In this document: in pieces, positions 12,163-22,828 of the stretch
Layout of the letters: each line of letters starts with the position of its first letter
How positions within the stretch are numbered: position 1 is the stretch's first letter
Assembly: GCA_020744425.1 (NCBI GenBank)
Contig: JAGMUV010000005.1
Span: forward strand, 2,356,001 to 2,420,000
Reading direction: 5' to 3'
DNA: 64,000 nucleotides
Source: Dactylonectria macrodidyma
Lineage: Eukaryota; Ascomycota; Sordariomycetes; Hypocreales; Nectriaceae
Program-made: the position numbers and the translations under genes
The notes under the pieces: model-generated
Database searches by the model: none
What the model saw: the letters and a program-made list of their open reading frames with translations, nothing else
Told to the model about the DNA's origin: nothing

Positions 12163-13671
12163 TCCACAATCTTCTCTTTATTCGACTCTATATTCGTTTG
12201 ATGTTGCAGCTCAACGCTCATATGCCACTTTCCAAGCGTTCGGTGCCTCTTTGTTCTCAAATTAGCTGCATATACGAGGGGCTGGTCTCTGCTTGACATG
12301 CTGCTGGTGTTTGCGTAGACGCTCTTGATACGCATTTTCGACCTCTTCAGTTCTATATTCGGTATCAGGGTCACCCTTTCGCTTCTCTCAGCCTCCCACC
12401 TCCGAGGTGGGTTGCACCATTTGTTTTCGGATCTCTTTTCACCTCGAGGAGGTGTTCTGAACTGTCTGTGCTTTGGCCTCTTTCCATGTTTTCTTTTGGA
12501 TTCTGATACCTGGATGTTTTTTTTTAAGAAGCCTGGAGGGCTCGTTTGGAAGACTTGGGTACGCGGCCACTCCGCAGTGTGCATTTGGTGTATCTGTGAC
12601 AGGATATGGGAAATTCGTTCGTGTGTGGGAACATGAGTGACGCTAGGTCGGGGTTGCTATTTTTTCTGGTGTTGGGAAGGGGTTTGGTTAGATTATACCG
12701 GCGACGTCGATAAGTTTCATACACGTCGTGAGAAAAAGATTGGTTCATCTTCATGTTTGGCCGGATTTGCTTGCTAGTTGATTTGTGTCTATGCGTCACT
12801 TGGTCCTTGGTTCTATATTCTAGCATTGCACATATCAGTATGCAACTCATTGTGACGCATCAGACGATGTTCAAGCTTGGCTCAAATCGTCCTGGGTAGT
12901 GAGATGTAGAGCTCAGGAGCGAGTGACTATAAGTGCGATAAGTCTGGTTGCAGTGGTGTGAGTGGGCTCTGCTCCATCTCTGGCGAGTCATAACTCGAGA
13001 GTCGCCGACCATCCCCCCTTTCCAAGACTGTGAGCGTTGAACACCATCTAAAGTCATCAAGCTCTTCACTCACTATTCGCTAGTCGAGTGCATGTTGAAC
13101 ATAGATGCAGGAATTGGCGTGGCTGATTAATTTGGGCAGGTTCTGGGGAAATCGGAGTGTTCCGACCCTGCCTACCCTATACTTAAGTCACATTCATCAA
13201 CGACTGTTTGGGGACTTGTAGAGATCGTATACCGCGCACATTTACATGATGGATATGCCTTGCCGCCTGATAGTATTAAATTTCACCCGAAAATAGTGCT
13301 CGGTGACTTTTTTCATCGTCTGTAACTGACTGGCAGGTGTATGTGAGGTCCGTTTCCCTTGCCTCTCTGCAAATTCATCAGGGAAGTATAAGGGCTATCC
13401 GACTTTGTTAACTTTACCAAATTCCTCTCAGAAACGCATGAAGTTATAACATTGCTATGAACCTAGGATTTTGTCAATTCCCATATGTCGTTGGCATCAT
13501 CCTTTGCCTCCTGGCTCTCAGCTTACCTTCACAAGACCCCCTCCTCTTGTGTAAATGTGGGCCATGCGGGGAAGCCGGAGTCATCGGAGTAACCGGAGTA
13601 CCACTTTCAAGCGCTTTCGCCGGTGCTCTGTCCGAGAAGTTGCAACCTATAACGTTATATGTTGTTCAACC
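12163..13671. other. Intergenic region downstream of RLM1
   Basis: About 1.5 kb with no supportable gene. The first 400 bp are T-rich and probably contain the RLM1 3' untranslated region. The remainder is AT-rich and is the likely promoter of the zinc-cluster gene starting at 13672. Confidence 0.5.
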
Positions 13672-15977
13672 ATGGCAAGTCGAAGAATACCAAGTGTACG
13701 GCTTGCCGCGTGCGAGCCCTGTCGGCGCGCCAAGCTTGCGTGCGGCCATGAGCGGCCATTATGCGTCCGGTGCCGAGATCGCGGACAAGGCGAGAGCTGC
13801 ACGTATCGAGATCGACCGTTTAGGAGGAGGACTTTGCGCAGCGATGTATTCAAGTGAGTTATGCCTCCCTTCAGGAGTTGTTACTTATTTAATGGCTCAT
13901 CATGCGTAGAAGCTCGCCTAGGACAGAGAGTGTCTCGGCCACTTCGCCGCAACCCCATTTCTATCCCAATCCTGGCTATCTCGGCTCATCTAGCCATTCC
14001 ACCATCTACAACGAGATGGCTTCGTTCCCTGCTTCGGACAATGGAGATATGAACGATGATGGCGCGGCGCAAGAGCCCTTCTCTTCTTCTTCGAGCAACA
14101 TGCTCAACGGCCAAGGCATCGCCGACCGAGCAGCGCATGCCCTGAACCAGCTGATCCGGACCGACATCCCCGGGCTAAAGAACCTCGTCCAGGCATGGCT
14201 GGACAAGAACGTCAACCTGCCGCTGGCGGAGCCGTTCGTGGCCCGCAGTGCAGAGGCTACGAGGGACTTGGCTACTTTGCTGCCGCCTTCTGCCGCTGGT
14301 CTCCAGGGTCCTAGTGAGTCGGTGGCGCGGCAGGCAAAGATATTGCTCCGGAATACGCTGCGAAGATTCACTATTCGACGAGACTCCACCGTTGAGGAGT
14401 ACTATGCCCAGATGTTTGGCGATAACTTGCGTTGGGAGACTATTGGGATCTTCTTCCATGCGGCCTGTAGGGCATCCGTCGACATTGTCAGCTTCCCGTC
14501 GCTGTATACAAACGACCGGCAGCGGCGTGATCTCACTAGGGCGTTGACATACGTTGGAGATTGTTGTCTGGAGACTTGTCTTGCACTCGATTGCTTGAAT
14601 GACTTGCAGCTTATCTTGCAGTATGAGAATTTCATCGTGCACTCCCAGGTTGACGGAGATCAAAGTAGGTTGCATAAAATTCAAACTCCGTGCTCCATCT
14701 TATTCAATCCCATTGTAGGCTATCACTCATGGAGGAGGATGGGAGACCTCACGAGTTCCCTCTTCGCTCTCGGATACCACGAAAAGATTGACGCCGCAGC
14801 ATCAAACATCCCCCCTTTCGTGGCCGAGCTGAGGAAAAGAGCCTTCGCGCGTGTTTACAAAGGCGACAAAGGCTTGGCCATCTTCCTCGGCCGCCCGCCG
14901 CGCATCACCAAGGCCTATTGCACGTTCCAGATTCCAGCCAACCGACCTGGGGTATGGGACAATCCGGGCCCGGCTTCAAGTAACTACGGGACGTACCTGG
15001 GGTCGCAAGTCAGGGAAGACTCTGCTACGGTTGACTCGGGACTAGATTATCTCGAACCTATCAACTATACCGCAGAAACACGGTGTACTGCCCGATTTGC
15101 GCGGTTGAAAGAAGACATCCTGGGGCTGTTTCGCCAACGCATGTCCCCAGACCAGGTGGGAAAAGCAAGGTCAGTATAAAGATGGCCAAATAACAGTGTG
15201 ATGCAATTGGTTAACTGACATTCCGAACAGTGCGATCAGGGCAGCAGTCGAGAACGAATGGCGAGAACTACCCGCCCATTTCAAGCTCACCACCAGCCTC
15301 AGAAACTGCACCTCTGACCCCTTCACCAAAGACTTCCTCGTGGGCACCCGGCTCGACTATCTGCATACGCTTTTCCTTCTGCATCTGGCTTCTTTGAAAC
15401 AAATCTCCGAGCCGGACGAGGCGCTGCTGACCGTGGCTGGCGAGATGCTGTCTCATACAGTTGAGATCATCATTCTCCGCGATCGGCTCGTCAACTCCGG
15501 AACGTCACTGATTTGGAAGGTATTGATAAACGTACGATTCTCGCTTTCTGGATCAAAACTGACGCAGAGGGAAAACAGGTTGCCCAGTTTGGTCTGCCTG
15601 CAGCAGGCATAATCTCGCTCGCGCTGCTCAACCCCACCGGCAATACGGGGCCAGGCATGTTCTCACGGTCGAAGCTGGTCCAAGACCTGAGCGTGCTCGT
15701 CGCTGAGATCAGGACTGGCGCCGTGATCCAGGCCGGCGAGCCCAACTTTGCGTTATTTACTCGAGCTACGAGCACTATTCAGAGTCTCCTCGACTCTGTC
15801 GTGACATGGGGCCAGACGCGGGCCGAGCCGCTCAGCACCCAGGTCGAGCCACCAACCGCCTACATTGACCGCTGGGATCCCTGCATCAACTTTGATCCCT
15901 GGGAGTTCGAGATAGACTTCTGGGCCAATCTGGCGGAGCACCCGACGCTGCACGGCCAGGCCGCCGAGTCCCTCTAA
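13672..15977 (+). CDS. Zn2Cys6 fungal transcription factor (unknown target)
   Basis: Sequence-specific regulator of the Gal4-type binuclear zinc cluster class. Exons 13672-13853, 13910-14664, 14719-15169, 15231-15519 and 15579-15977 agree in phase and give 691 residues. The cluster has Cys14, Cys17, Cys24, Cys31, Cys34 and Cys43, within AACEPCRRAKLAC and PLCVRCRDRG. The central part carries a fungal middle homology region: GDQSYHSWRRMGDL is restored once the 54-bp second intron is removed, followed by LFALGYHE, RKRAFARVYKGDKGLAIFLGRPPRI and a C-terminal helical segment. That 54-bp intron has no stop and is a multiple of three, so its retention would add 18 residues. I chose ATG 13672 because it lies 13 residues before the cluster, as is common; an in-frame upstream ATG at 13555 exists. 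Neighbours give no hint of the target genes. Confidence 0.87.
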
Positions 15978-17261
15978 TACGAGGGCCAAGGCTCAGAAAC
16001 GGAAAGAGAGTTGAAGGATCGTGGCCTTCTTGTTGCGACCTGCTTTATCAGAAAGTCGCGAATGCATGTAAACGGAAAGCCGCCCGTTGCCCGCTGCAGG
16101 AGCAGCGAACGCGTCACACAGATGTGGTCCGTTGTGGTTGATAGCATTTTCAAAAGTCCTTCGGCTAGTGCGGACCGACATATTTCGCGGGCTGTTCCCT
16201 TCTAGGACTATATAATTCAAAAACAGGTAAACTGGCATAACGTCCGTCCTGCGGGATGTGGGCTCGGGGACACCTCTATTGCCGAGAAATGTTGTCACCA
16301 GTTCAGAGTCACATACGCCGAATCCAACCCACCTAAACTCTCTTTCTCTCTCCGCGTAACCACTGTATCCTAGGCTAGCTAGTAGTAACCTAGGAATTAA
16401 GCTTATCATTGGAAAGGTAGTGGTGTCCGTTTTCTGTCGCTGCTACTTGCCCATTCGAGTAGGCAGTACCGGGAGTCGAGCTATAGGAGTGAGTAGATAT
16501 ATGGGCCCACTCGGCAATAAGGAAGTGCGGACTCGGCAATTACTTGCCCGATCTGGCAGGTGAGGCGATGGAAACGGGGTATGATGCTACCATTGGCCCT
16601 GGTAAACTGTACCCTACTATGTATCCGCCTCTGCGGCGACGTATGACAAGAGGGCTGGCGCGGAGACGGACCCAATCCGCTCGCTGCAGGTCGGTCCTTT
16701 CATCTTCAGAGCTCCCTCTTAAAGCCCATAGCACCGTCTTGGCAGTCGCTGGTCGAAAACAAAAGTCCTTGGAGAAGAAACCCACGGCCCCAAAGATGAT
16801 TGTCGACATAGGCCAAAGCCGCACCATCCCCGGAACGAACAAGGCAGGTCGTTCTACTGGGGCCATCGATTAAGATGCCTTACCCCTAGATCCCTACTCC
16901 CGCTCTACGAAATGCCGATCCTTGACAGTTTACAGCGCTCGAACAGTTCGACAGTTGCCATTGATTGGAGCGAGTTTATGGGTGCACGCGCCGAAACGAA
17001 GCTTCTTTAGGAAGGTTGGCGTAGGAGTCGAATAGTTGCCTTTGATTGGAGCTGCTGAAATGAATCTCCAGTACTCCGTAGGAGACCGGATTTCGAACAA
17101 GACAGGGCACATAGAGCAACAGGAAAAACAAAACACAACTATAAAGCTAGGATCGCCATGTTAGTCTTTCGAAGAATCATTCTCGCACAACTACTCGAGA
17201 ACTACCCATCTCTTCGGCCCCATCCTGAGTAGCAAATCTTCCTCTTGGCCCAGTCTTCACA
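15978..17261. other. Intergenic region with metalloprotease promoter
   Basis: No gene supported between 15978 and 17261. The right end looks like a promoter. A TATAAA box at 17140-17145 is about 120 bp before the metalloprotease start. Two near-identical CCAAT-box repeats precede it and are listed separately. A short upstream frame at 17158-17232 (24 codons) could be in the leader if transcription starts just after the TATA box. Confidence 0.55.
16949..17052 (-). promoter_or_regulatory. Pair of direct repeats with CCAAT boxes before the M43 protease gene
   Basis: Two copies of the pattern CGA-N-AGTTGCC-N-TTGATTGGAGC lie at 16949-16972 and 17029-17052, 80 bp apart. Each contains ATTGG on the plus strand (16964-16968 and 17045-17049), that is CCAAT on the minus strand, which is the core bound by the fungal HAP/CBC complex. 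The similarity extends well beyond the core, so this may be a duplicated control element. Confidence 0.5.
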
Positions 17262-18206
17262 ATGCTGTTCAAGTCCTTCTTCCTCACCCTGCTGGCGGCG
17301 TCCAGCGCCATCGCCGCGCGCACTTGCGGTGCTCCTGAGCCCTCTGAGGAGCAGGATGAGATCTCCGCCGAGTTCATGCATCGCGAAGCCGCCGCCCGCA
17401 AGGCGCAGATCACCACTCGCCAGGCTTCGTCCATCCAGGTCAAGGTCTACTGGCACGTCCTTGCCACGTCCAGCTCTGTCTCTGGTGGTTACCTCACCCA
17501 GGCCACCCTGACCAAGCAGCTCGACGTCCTCAACGCTGCCTTTGCTCCTCACTCGGTCTCCTTCGTCCAGGCCGGTGCCGACTGGACCATCAACTCCAAC
17601 TATGCCAACGACCGCGCTGAGCTGGCCATGAAGAAGGCGCTCCGCAAGGGCACCTATGCCGACCTCAACGTCTACTTCCTGCCCGGAACCCAGTACCTCG
17701 GATACGCCTACTTCCCCCAGACCATCACCTCGACCACCTCCAACGCTTTCTACTACGATGGTGTCGTTATCCTGTCCACCAGTGTTCCCGGCGGCAGCTT
17801 GACCAAGTACAACCTCGGCCACACTGCTACCCACGAGATTGGTCACTGGCTCGGCCGTAAGTCATCCTGAACCTGTTTTGGCATTGAACGTTGGCTTACA
17901 TTAAGATCAGTTTACCACACCTTCCAGGGCTACTCCTGCAGCGGCACCGGCGACTACGTTGCCGACACCCCTGCTGAGTCTGAGGAGGCTTATGACTGCG
18001 AGATCGGACGTGACACTTGCCCCTCCGTTGCCGGACTTGACCCCGTCACCAACTACATGGACTACTCTGATGAGTAAGTAAGCCCATTGCTGCATCACTG
18101 AACTCTGAACTAACACAACTACAGTGCCTGCTTCACCGGTTTCACCGATGGCCAGGAGGACCGCATCTACAGCTACTGGGACACCTACCGTGCCAGCTAC
18201 CAGTAA
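17262..18206 (+). CDS. Secreted M43-family (pappalysin/cytophagalysin-like) zinc metalloprotease
   Basis: Extracellular metzincin protease. Exons 17262-17856, 17911-18073 and 18125-18206 give 279 residues. Residues 1-19 are a signal peptide (LFKSFFLTLLAASSAIA). A short pro-region with Glu-rich segments follows, ending near TTRQAS. The catalytic zinc site HEIGHWLGLYH spans residues 191-201 and is formed only after splicing of the first intron, which cuts the Leu199 codon. The Met-turn NYMDYSDD follows at about 247-254 and is split by the second intron. Cysteines in YSCSGTG, AYDCE, RDTCPS and DACFTGF probably form disulfides. All zinc and catalytic residues (His191, Glu192, His195, His201) are present. 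Family members in fungi are secreted during nutrition on protein or host colonisation; the substrate here is unknown. Confidence 0.93.
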
Positions 18207-19091
18207 ATGGTCAACCTACACCTGTCAACAAATCATGCTCAACCTAGAGCATGGTGACAGACAAAACTATAGCAATGGGAGCATGTTGAGGAGTTGAGGA
18301 GTTGAGGAGTTGAGGAGTTGAAGAGTGATGAGTGATGAGTGATGAGTGAAGATGAAGACGAATTGGTCCATTTTTGGAAACAACTACGGGCTGTATTGTC
18401 ACTGTTGTGGATTCATATTCTTTGTAGATCCTAATATGAAGATACATATTATGACGCTTTTGAATCTTTCGCCCTTAAGTTCCCATCGGCCTGATTATGC
18501 CCAACTTCAACTAGTAATTATCTCGCGTCAAACTACTATGCTTTCTGATTATTTTGTTACTACCTTTACACTCTATGAGTATAACAAAGCATGCCTACTA
18601 GTTCTCGATTTGATTTCTGCCACACGCCAAGGCTCTTGTCATTGGACGGCGCGTAGTGGCAGGCATCGATTTTACTGTCGCTTTTGAGGTGGTGGGATGT
18701 AGCATTCTCAACAGCGAAGATGTTTATGTTCTAGAGCTGAATCTAATCTCGAGCGCGTGATGGTAATTGAGGCTAAAGACAGAGAGAGAAAAAAAGAGCG
18801 TCTTCCCAGTTATCGCCGCTTGACAAGCGTTAGACTATCATCTGAAACAACACACATTCTTGCTTAAAAAGGAGACGATTATTGACATGGGATGGGCGAT
18901 CTAATTATCCCACTCAAACGACCTATCCAGACCCCGGCGCTCGTGCCTACTGACCAAATCTTTACAAGTCAGACCACCCCTAGCATCCTAGTTGACCTGC
19001 ATATAGTACACCAAGAATATTCTATGTCTTGCAGCCTAAGGTATTGAACCTATAGAGTATAGCCCAAGGGAATATAGCAACTAACATGAAC
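18207..19091. other. Intergenic region with short tandem repeats
   Basis: No gene supported. It separates the plus-strand protease from the convergent minus-strand beta-propeller gene, so it should hold both 3' ends. It includes a small tandem repeat at 18285-18349. Confidence 0.55.
18285..18349. repeat. Back-to-back 8-bp and 7-bp tandem repeats
   Basis: Five copies of GTTGAGGA (the last one altered) run directly into three copies of GTGATGA. The array lies about 80 bp after the stop codon of the M43 protease, probably in its 3' untranslated region. Confidence 0.85.
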
Positions 19092-21131
19092 TTACTCAAA
19101 GCCTGAGCTATATATATACATGGGCATCGAGTCCTCCCACATGCTGTCCGTTAGCATAGTCTTGTTAGATCCATCAGCGTTCATGACGATGATCTGGCCA
19201 TACGGCTGAAAGGTGCCGTCGTAGAGCGCGCTCTCGTCACGGAAGCCGTACATGCCGCTGCTATACATAATCCGGCCGTCGGGGGACCAGACGGCGTGAG
19301 CATCGTTGGCTTGCGATTCCGTTAGGACGTTGAGCTCAGTTCCATCGGGTTTGACGGTGCAGATATCAAACCGGTCGGCCTCCCAACTGTTTCCCGACGT
19401 CCAGTTCGTCTGGCGCGTGAAGACGATGAGTTCACCGTCAGGCGACCATCCGGGCGTGTTATCCCAACCGTCAGTAATACGCGTCGAGCGGCCAGTCGCG
19501 ACGTCCATAGTGTGCAGGCCAAGCGGGCCGTTGTTCCAGTCCCAGAGCCGGTAAACAAGCTTGGTACCGTCAGGCGAGAAAGACGGGAATCCGGCGTTTA
19601 GGGTGCCGTCCGTCAGGTTCCGGGGCGTGGTGCCATTGATGTCGAACAGGTACAGCGTACCTGGATACAGCACGCGGTTGAAAAACCACGTACCGAAGCC
19701 AACGGCGAGTTGCGAACCATCAGGCGTCCAGGTAGGCTGGAAGGCTCCAGCCAGACCGGAATGGTATAACGCTGTTTCGGCAGCTGAGCTGTTCATGTCG
19801 TAGACGTCGAAGGCCCTATCGAGATGGCTGTAGTCGGCATTGGTGAGCACTACGGACGAGGAAGCATTTCCGAGCTGCTTCTCCGTCGTGGCTAGGCGCT
19901 TGGTTGCGTTGTTGAACTGCGGGAAGATGTCCATGAAGCGGTACTCCCACTCGCTGTCCCAGCTGAAGAGTGGCTTCTCAGCTTGGCGCTGTTCCCATGC
20001 GTATATCTCATATACGACCCGGGAGCCGTCCGCCGACCATGCCGGGTTGCGCAACGAGCTGTTGAAGTATTGATGAGTGCCGTCAGGAAGAGTGTAGTTG
20101 ATGCCCGACTTGGTGCCGGCCTTGACGAGATAGCCGATGTTGCTGTTGTTCTTGCTGCCAACATAATGGCCTGCTACTTTGAGGGAGCTGTCGAAAGTAT
20201 GTTGGGTGACGTCCAGGCCACTAGCCACGTCCACACTGAAGATTTGCGACACGATGGCGCTCTGCTGGCCACTGGTTCCGTGGGCGTTGTATGTCGCTTC
20301 CGACGTCATGTTATAGTAGACCAAGCGCGTTCCGTCGAGTGACCATTGCGGTGAGCCGAAACAATATCCGGCCTCCCCTACAAGTTTGCGGAAGTCGCTG
20401 CCGTTAGGGCGTACGACGTAAAGCGAAAGGGTCTGTGTGTGCTCCCAGCCTGTGCCGTCGCTGTGGCCGGTCCATTCCGTGTTGGCATCGGAGCTGAAGG
20501 CAAGCCACTCGCCGTCGGGAGACCAAGAAGGCCGGTAGAAACTATGGGGACCGACGAAGCTACCGACCGTCTCGTCACTGCCTGTGACATTGAGGACGGT
20601 CCCCGTGGAGAGGTCGTTGACGAAGATATTGGCCGTGTAGTTAATGGCAGTGGAGACGTAGGCCAGCTTCGAGCCATCAGGAGACAAGATGCCGATATCC
20701 TCAAACGAGTCGGTTGACACAAGCGTCTCAAGCCCAGTGCCGTCAGGTCTGACCCGGTATATGTCAGACTGGCCGTCGGCGCGCCGCTCGCTGGTGAAGA
20801 CGACCCATTCACCGTCTTGGGACCAACTGGCGTGGTAGTCAAAAGGCGCTGACTGGTTGCCTAGCAGTCGAGTGGCATCGCTGCCGTCGGCATTGGCAAT
20901 CCATAGCTCAGATCCTGATGGCGCAATGCGGTTCAAGTACATGACACCGAGCTTGTCGGCAGCCGGCGGGACACGCTTAGCCGCACCAGAGTTGGCGTTG
21001 CTCTGGGTATCGCCAATGGATTTGCTGGCATAGGGACACTTGGGAGGTCCTCCATTTTCGTTGGCGTAGGGACACCCTGCGAGGGCAATGCCGACGACAA
21101 GGCCTAGCACAGAGGCGATAGACACATGCAT
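19092..21131 (-). CDS. Secreted TolB-like/PD40 beta-propeller protein
   Basis: Single-exon gene of 679 residues from the ATG at 21131. An in-frame codon further upstream would give 702, but the shorter start places a clean signal peptide (VSIASVLGLVVGIALA) at the N-terminus. The body is built of at least eight propeller blades of the WD40-like (PD40/TolB) type, recognisable by repeated WSPDGEW, SPDGSKL and RPDG/NADG units alternating with GTE/GS turns. The predicted fold is a secreted multi-bladed beta-propeller. Such domains bind proteins or glycans, or precede a hydrolase domain, but no peptidase domain follows here. After the signal sequence there is LAGC, which looks like a bacterial lipobox, and two CPYA motifs. 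The function is not known to me. The bacterial resemblance and lack of introns raise the possibility of ancient transfer. Confidence 0.85.
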   Translation of the reverse strand: MHVSIASVLGLVVGIALAGCPYANENGGPPKCPYASKSIGDTQSNANSGAAKRVPPAADKLGVMYLNRIAPSGSELWIANADGSDATRLLGNQSAPFDYHASWSQDGEWVVFTSERRADGQSDIYRVRPDGTGLETLVSTDSFEDIGILSPDGSKLAYVSTAINYTANIFVNDLSTGTVLNVTGSDETVGSFVGPHSFYRPSWSPDGEWLAFSSDANTEWTGHSDGTGWEHTQTLSLYVVRPNGSDFRKLVGEAGYCFGSPQWSLDGTRLVYYNMTSEATYNAHGTSGQQSAIVSQIFSVDVASGLDVTQHTFDSSLKVAGHYVGSKNNSNIGYLVKAGTKSGINYTLPDGTHQYFNSSLRNPAWSADGSRVVYEIYAWEQRQAEKPLFSWDSEWEYRFMDIFPQFNNATKRLATTEKQLGNASSSVVLTNADYSHLDRAFDVYDMNSSAAETALYHSGLAGAFQPTWTPDGSQLAVGFGTWFFNRVLYPGTLYLFDINGTTPRNLTDGTLNAGFPSFSPDGTKLVYRLWDWNNGPLGLHTMDVATGRSTRITDGWDNTPGWSPDGELIVFTRQTNWTSGNSWEADRFDICTVKPDGTELNVLTESQANDAHAVWSPDGRIMYSSGMYGFRDESALYDGTFQPYGQIIVMNADGSNKTMLTDSMWEDSMPMYIYSSGFE

Positions 21132-22705
21132 CCTGATGGATTTGCGTGTTGTCTTGTAAAGAAGAGGAGCAGTGAGAAGGACTGGAGAATGAGAGAGCAA
21201 ACAGTAGAGAAAAAGAGGGAGCGGCCTACAGCTTTTAAGGGTTATAAAGCACTGCGTCTAGTTGGATTATCGCCCGGTAGGTTCGGCCGGATCTTAGGAG
21301 GTGGCGGACAACCGCATTGCGTTTCAACACGAACCCCATTCGAACGCGACGGGGTATACTACGTAGCATTATGCAGCTTTGAAAGCAAGGCGGCATTGCT
21401 ACTCTATCCACCGGCGACGGTGATGATCGCCAGAACGGGATGGAGAAAGGGGCCAAGTAAGCTAAGGACGCACGACTGTCAGAGCTTGTCCAACCATATA
21501 TCTCTCAATCCACAGCAGTTCCAAGGGACCACATTATGGAACTGGAGAGAGAAGGTAGCCTTCGCCAAAAGCACAGTATTATACGCCTTGGCAGCCAGTC
21601 CGAGACGAGACATTGCCAACTAGGATGGCATGACATGACATTTCGCACATGATTGGGTATTCTATAGACAGTATTATAGAAAGACCATACAAACTACAGC
21701 GCCGGTATGCTGTATGTTTAACCTTGCATACTGCGCAGTATGCTTAATAAACCTTGGAATTGGTCCTGTTATGGTAGTACTGGACGGACGTCTCTGCTAA
21801 GGTCTCAAATTCGGCTGGCTCGCTTGGCTCGGCTGGCTCGGCAGGACCGGCTGGACCGGCTAGCTTAAATACTTTGTACGCGACAGCATAGATTTCCCCC
21901 ATTAGTGTAATATCACGTTTCATTTATTTGAAATGTAGATCCCAATTCGCCTCAATTGTCTAGTTTTGTGCGATTACTGAAGGAAAATTGAGTAGCTTTC
22001 TGGGGGTGGCGCGTGTGAAGGTTTTGGGTGTGATCTCTAAACCTGGAATACAGCCTTGGTAACGAGGAAACAGCAGCACTAATTCTGTGGGGGGGAGAGG
22101 AGGATTTTTTTGATTTTTTTTTGACAAAATATGACGGTATCTCTAACTTATCCAATATAGATACTTTGTATCAGCTATGCACGGTGACGTGACCTTTCGT
22201 TTTCAACGGCCGGAGTAACTTGCCTATATCGGTCTTACACTTGCACCAGGGTATATGCGAGGAGCCCCCTAATTACAAGCAAAACTCGATCTACTTGCCT
22301 ATAGTCGTAGTATAAACAGCCTGGTTCCTGCGTTCATCATCCTCGCGGACTCATTGGTCCAAGCCAGCCAGATATATTTCATGCATCAACCGTCATACAA
22401 ACAGGGCCTTCTGGATTTGGCCTCACAAACGTTAGACAATCCTCCTCCTATCACAGTGAAGCTTGTCTGCTTGACACATGATAGTGCGAGAAGAACTGTC
22501 GAGACACTAAAAAAGGACATTCCCTGACATCCAAATGTCTCTATCTGTTTATTTAAGTTTATATAAACTTGGAAGGGTTTGAGGCAGGCATTGAATCCCC
22601 CCTGCTATAATCCCTAAAACTAGTCCTTGGTCTGTTCCCTCATTTTCTGTCTCCACCTGCACCAAAACTCTAAGGCTCCAAAATCCGCTTTCCGCTTGTG
22701 TCCAC
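21132..22705. other. Intergenic region (divergent promoters)
   Basis: No gene supported. This AT-rich stretch separates the divergently transcribed beta-propeller gene and the tandem-zinc-cluster regulator. A short imperfect repeat of GGCTGGCTCG/GGACCGGCT units occurs at about 21808-21866. Confidence 0.5.
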
Positions 22706-22828
22706 GTGGATGTTTCATCATTGGTTCATGCCATGCGCCGCTCTCATCTCATGGATCTCATGGCCGGCGTTTCTTCGTCCCTTCACAATCCAGGCCTCGA
22801 CCCACCAACATATAACATATATGACGCC

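Noticed and set aside
13457..13909. 150-codon plus-strand frame overlapping the start of the zinc regulator at 13672
   Set aside because: It overlaps the zinc-cluster exon in another frame, and no domain or credible continuation was seen.
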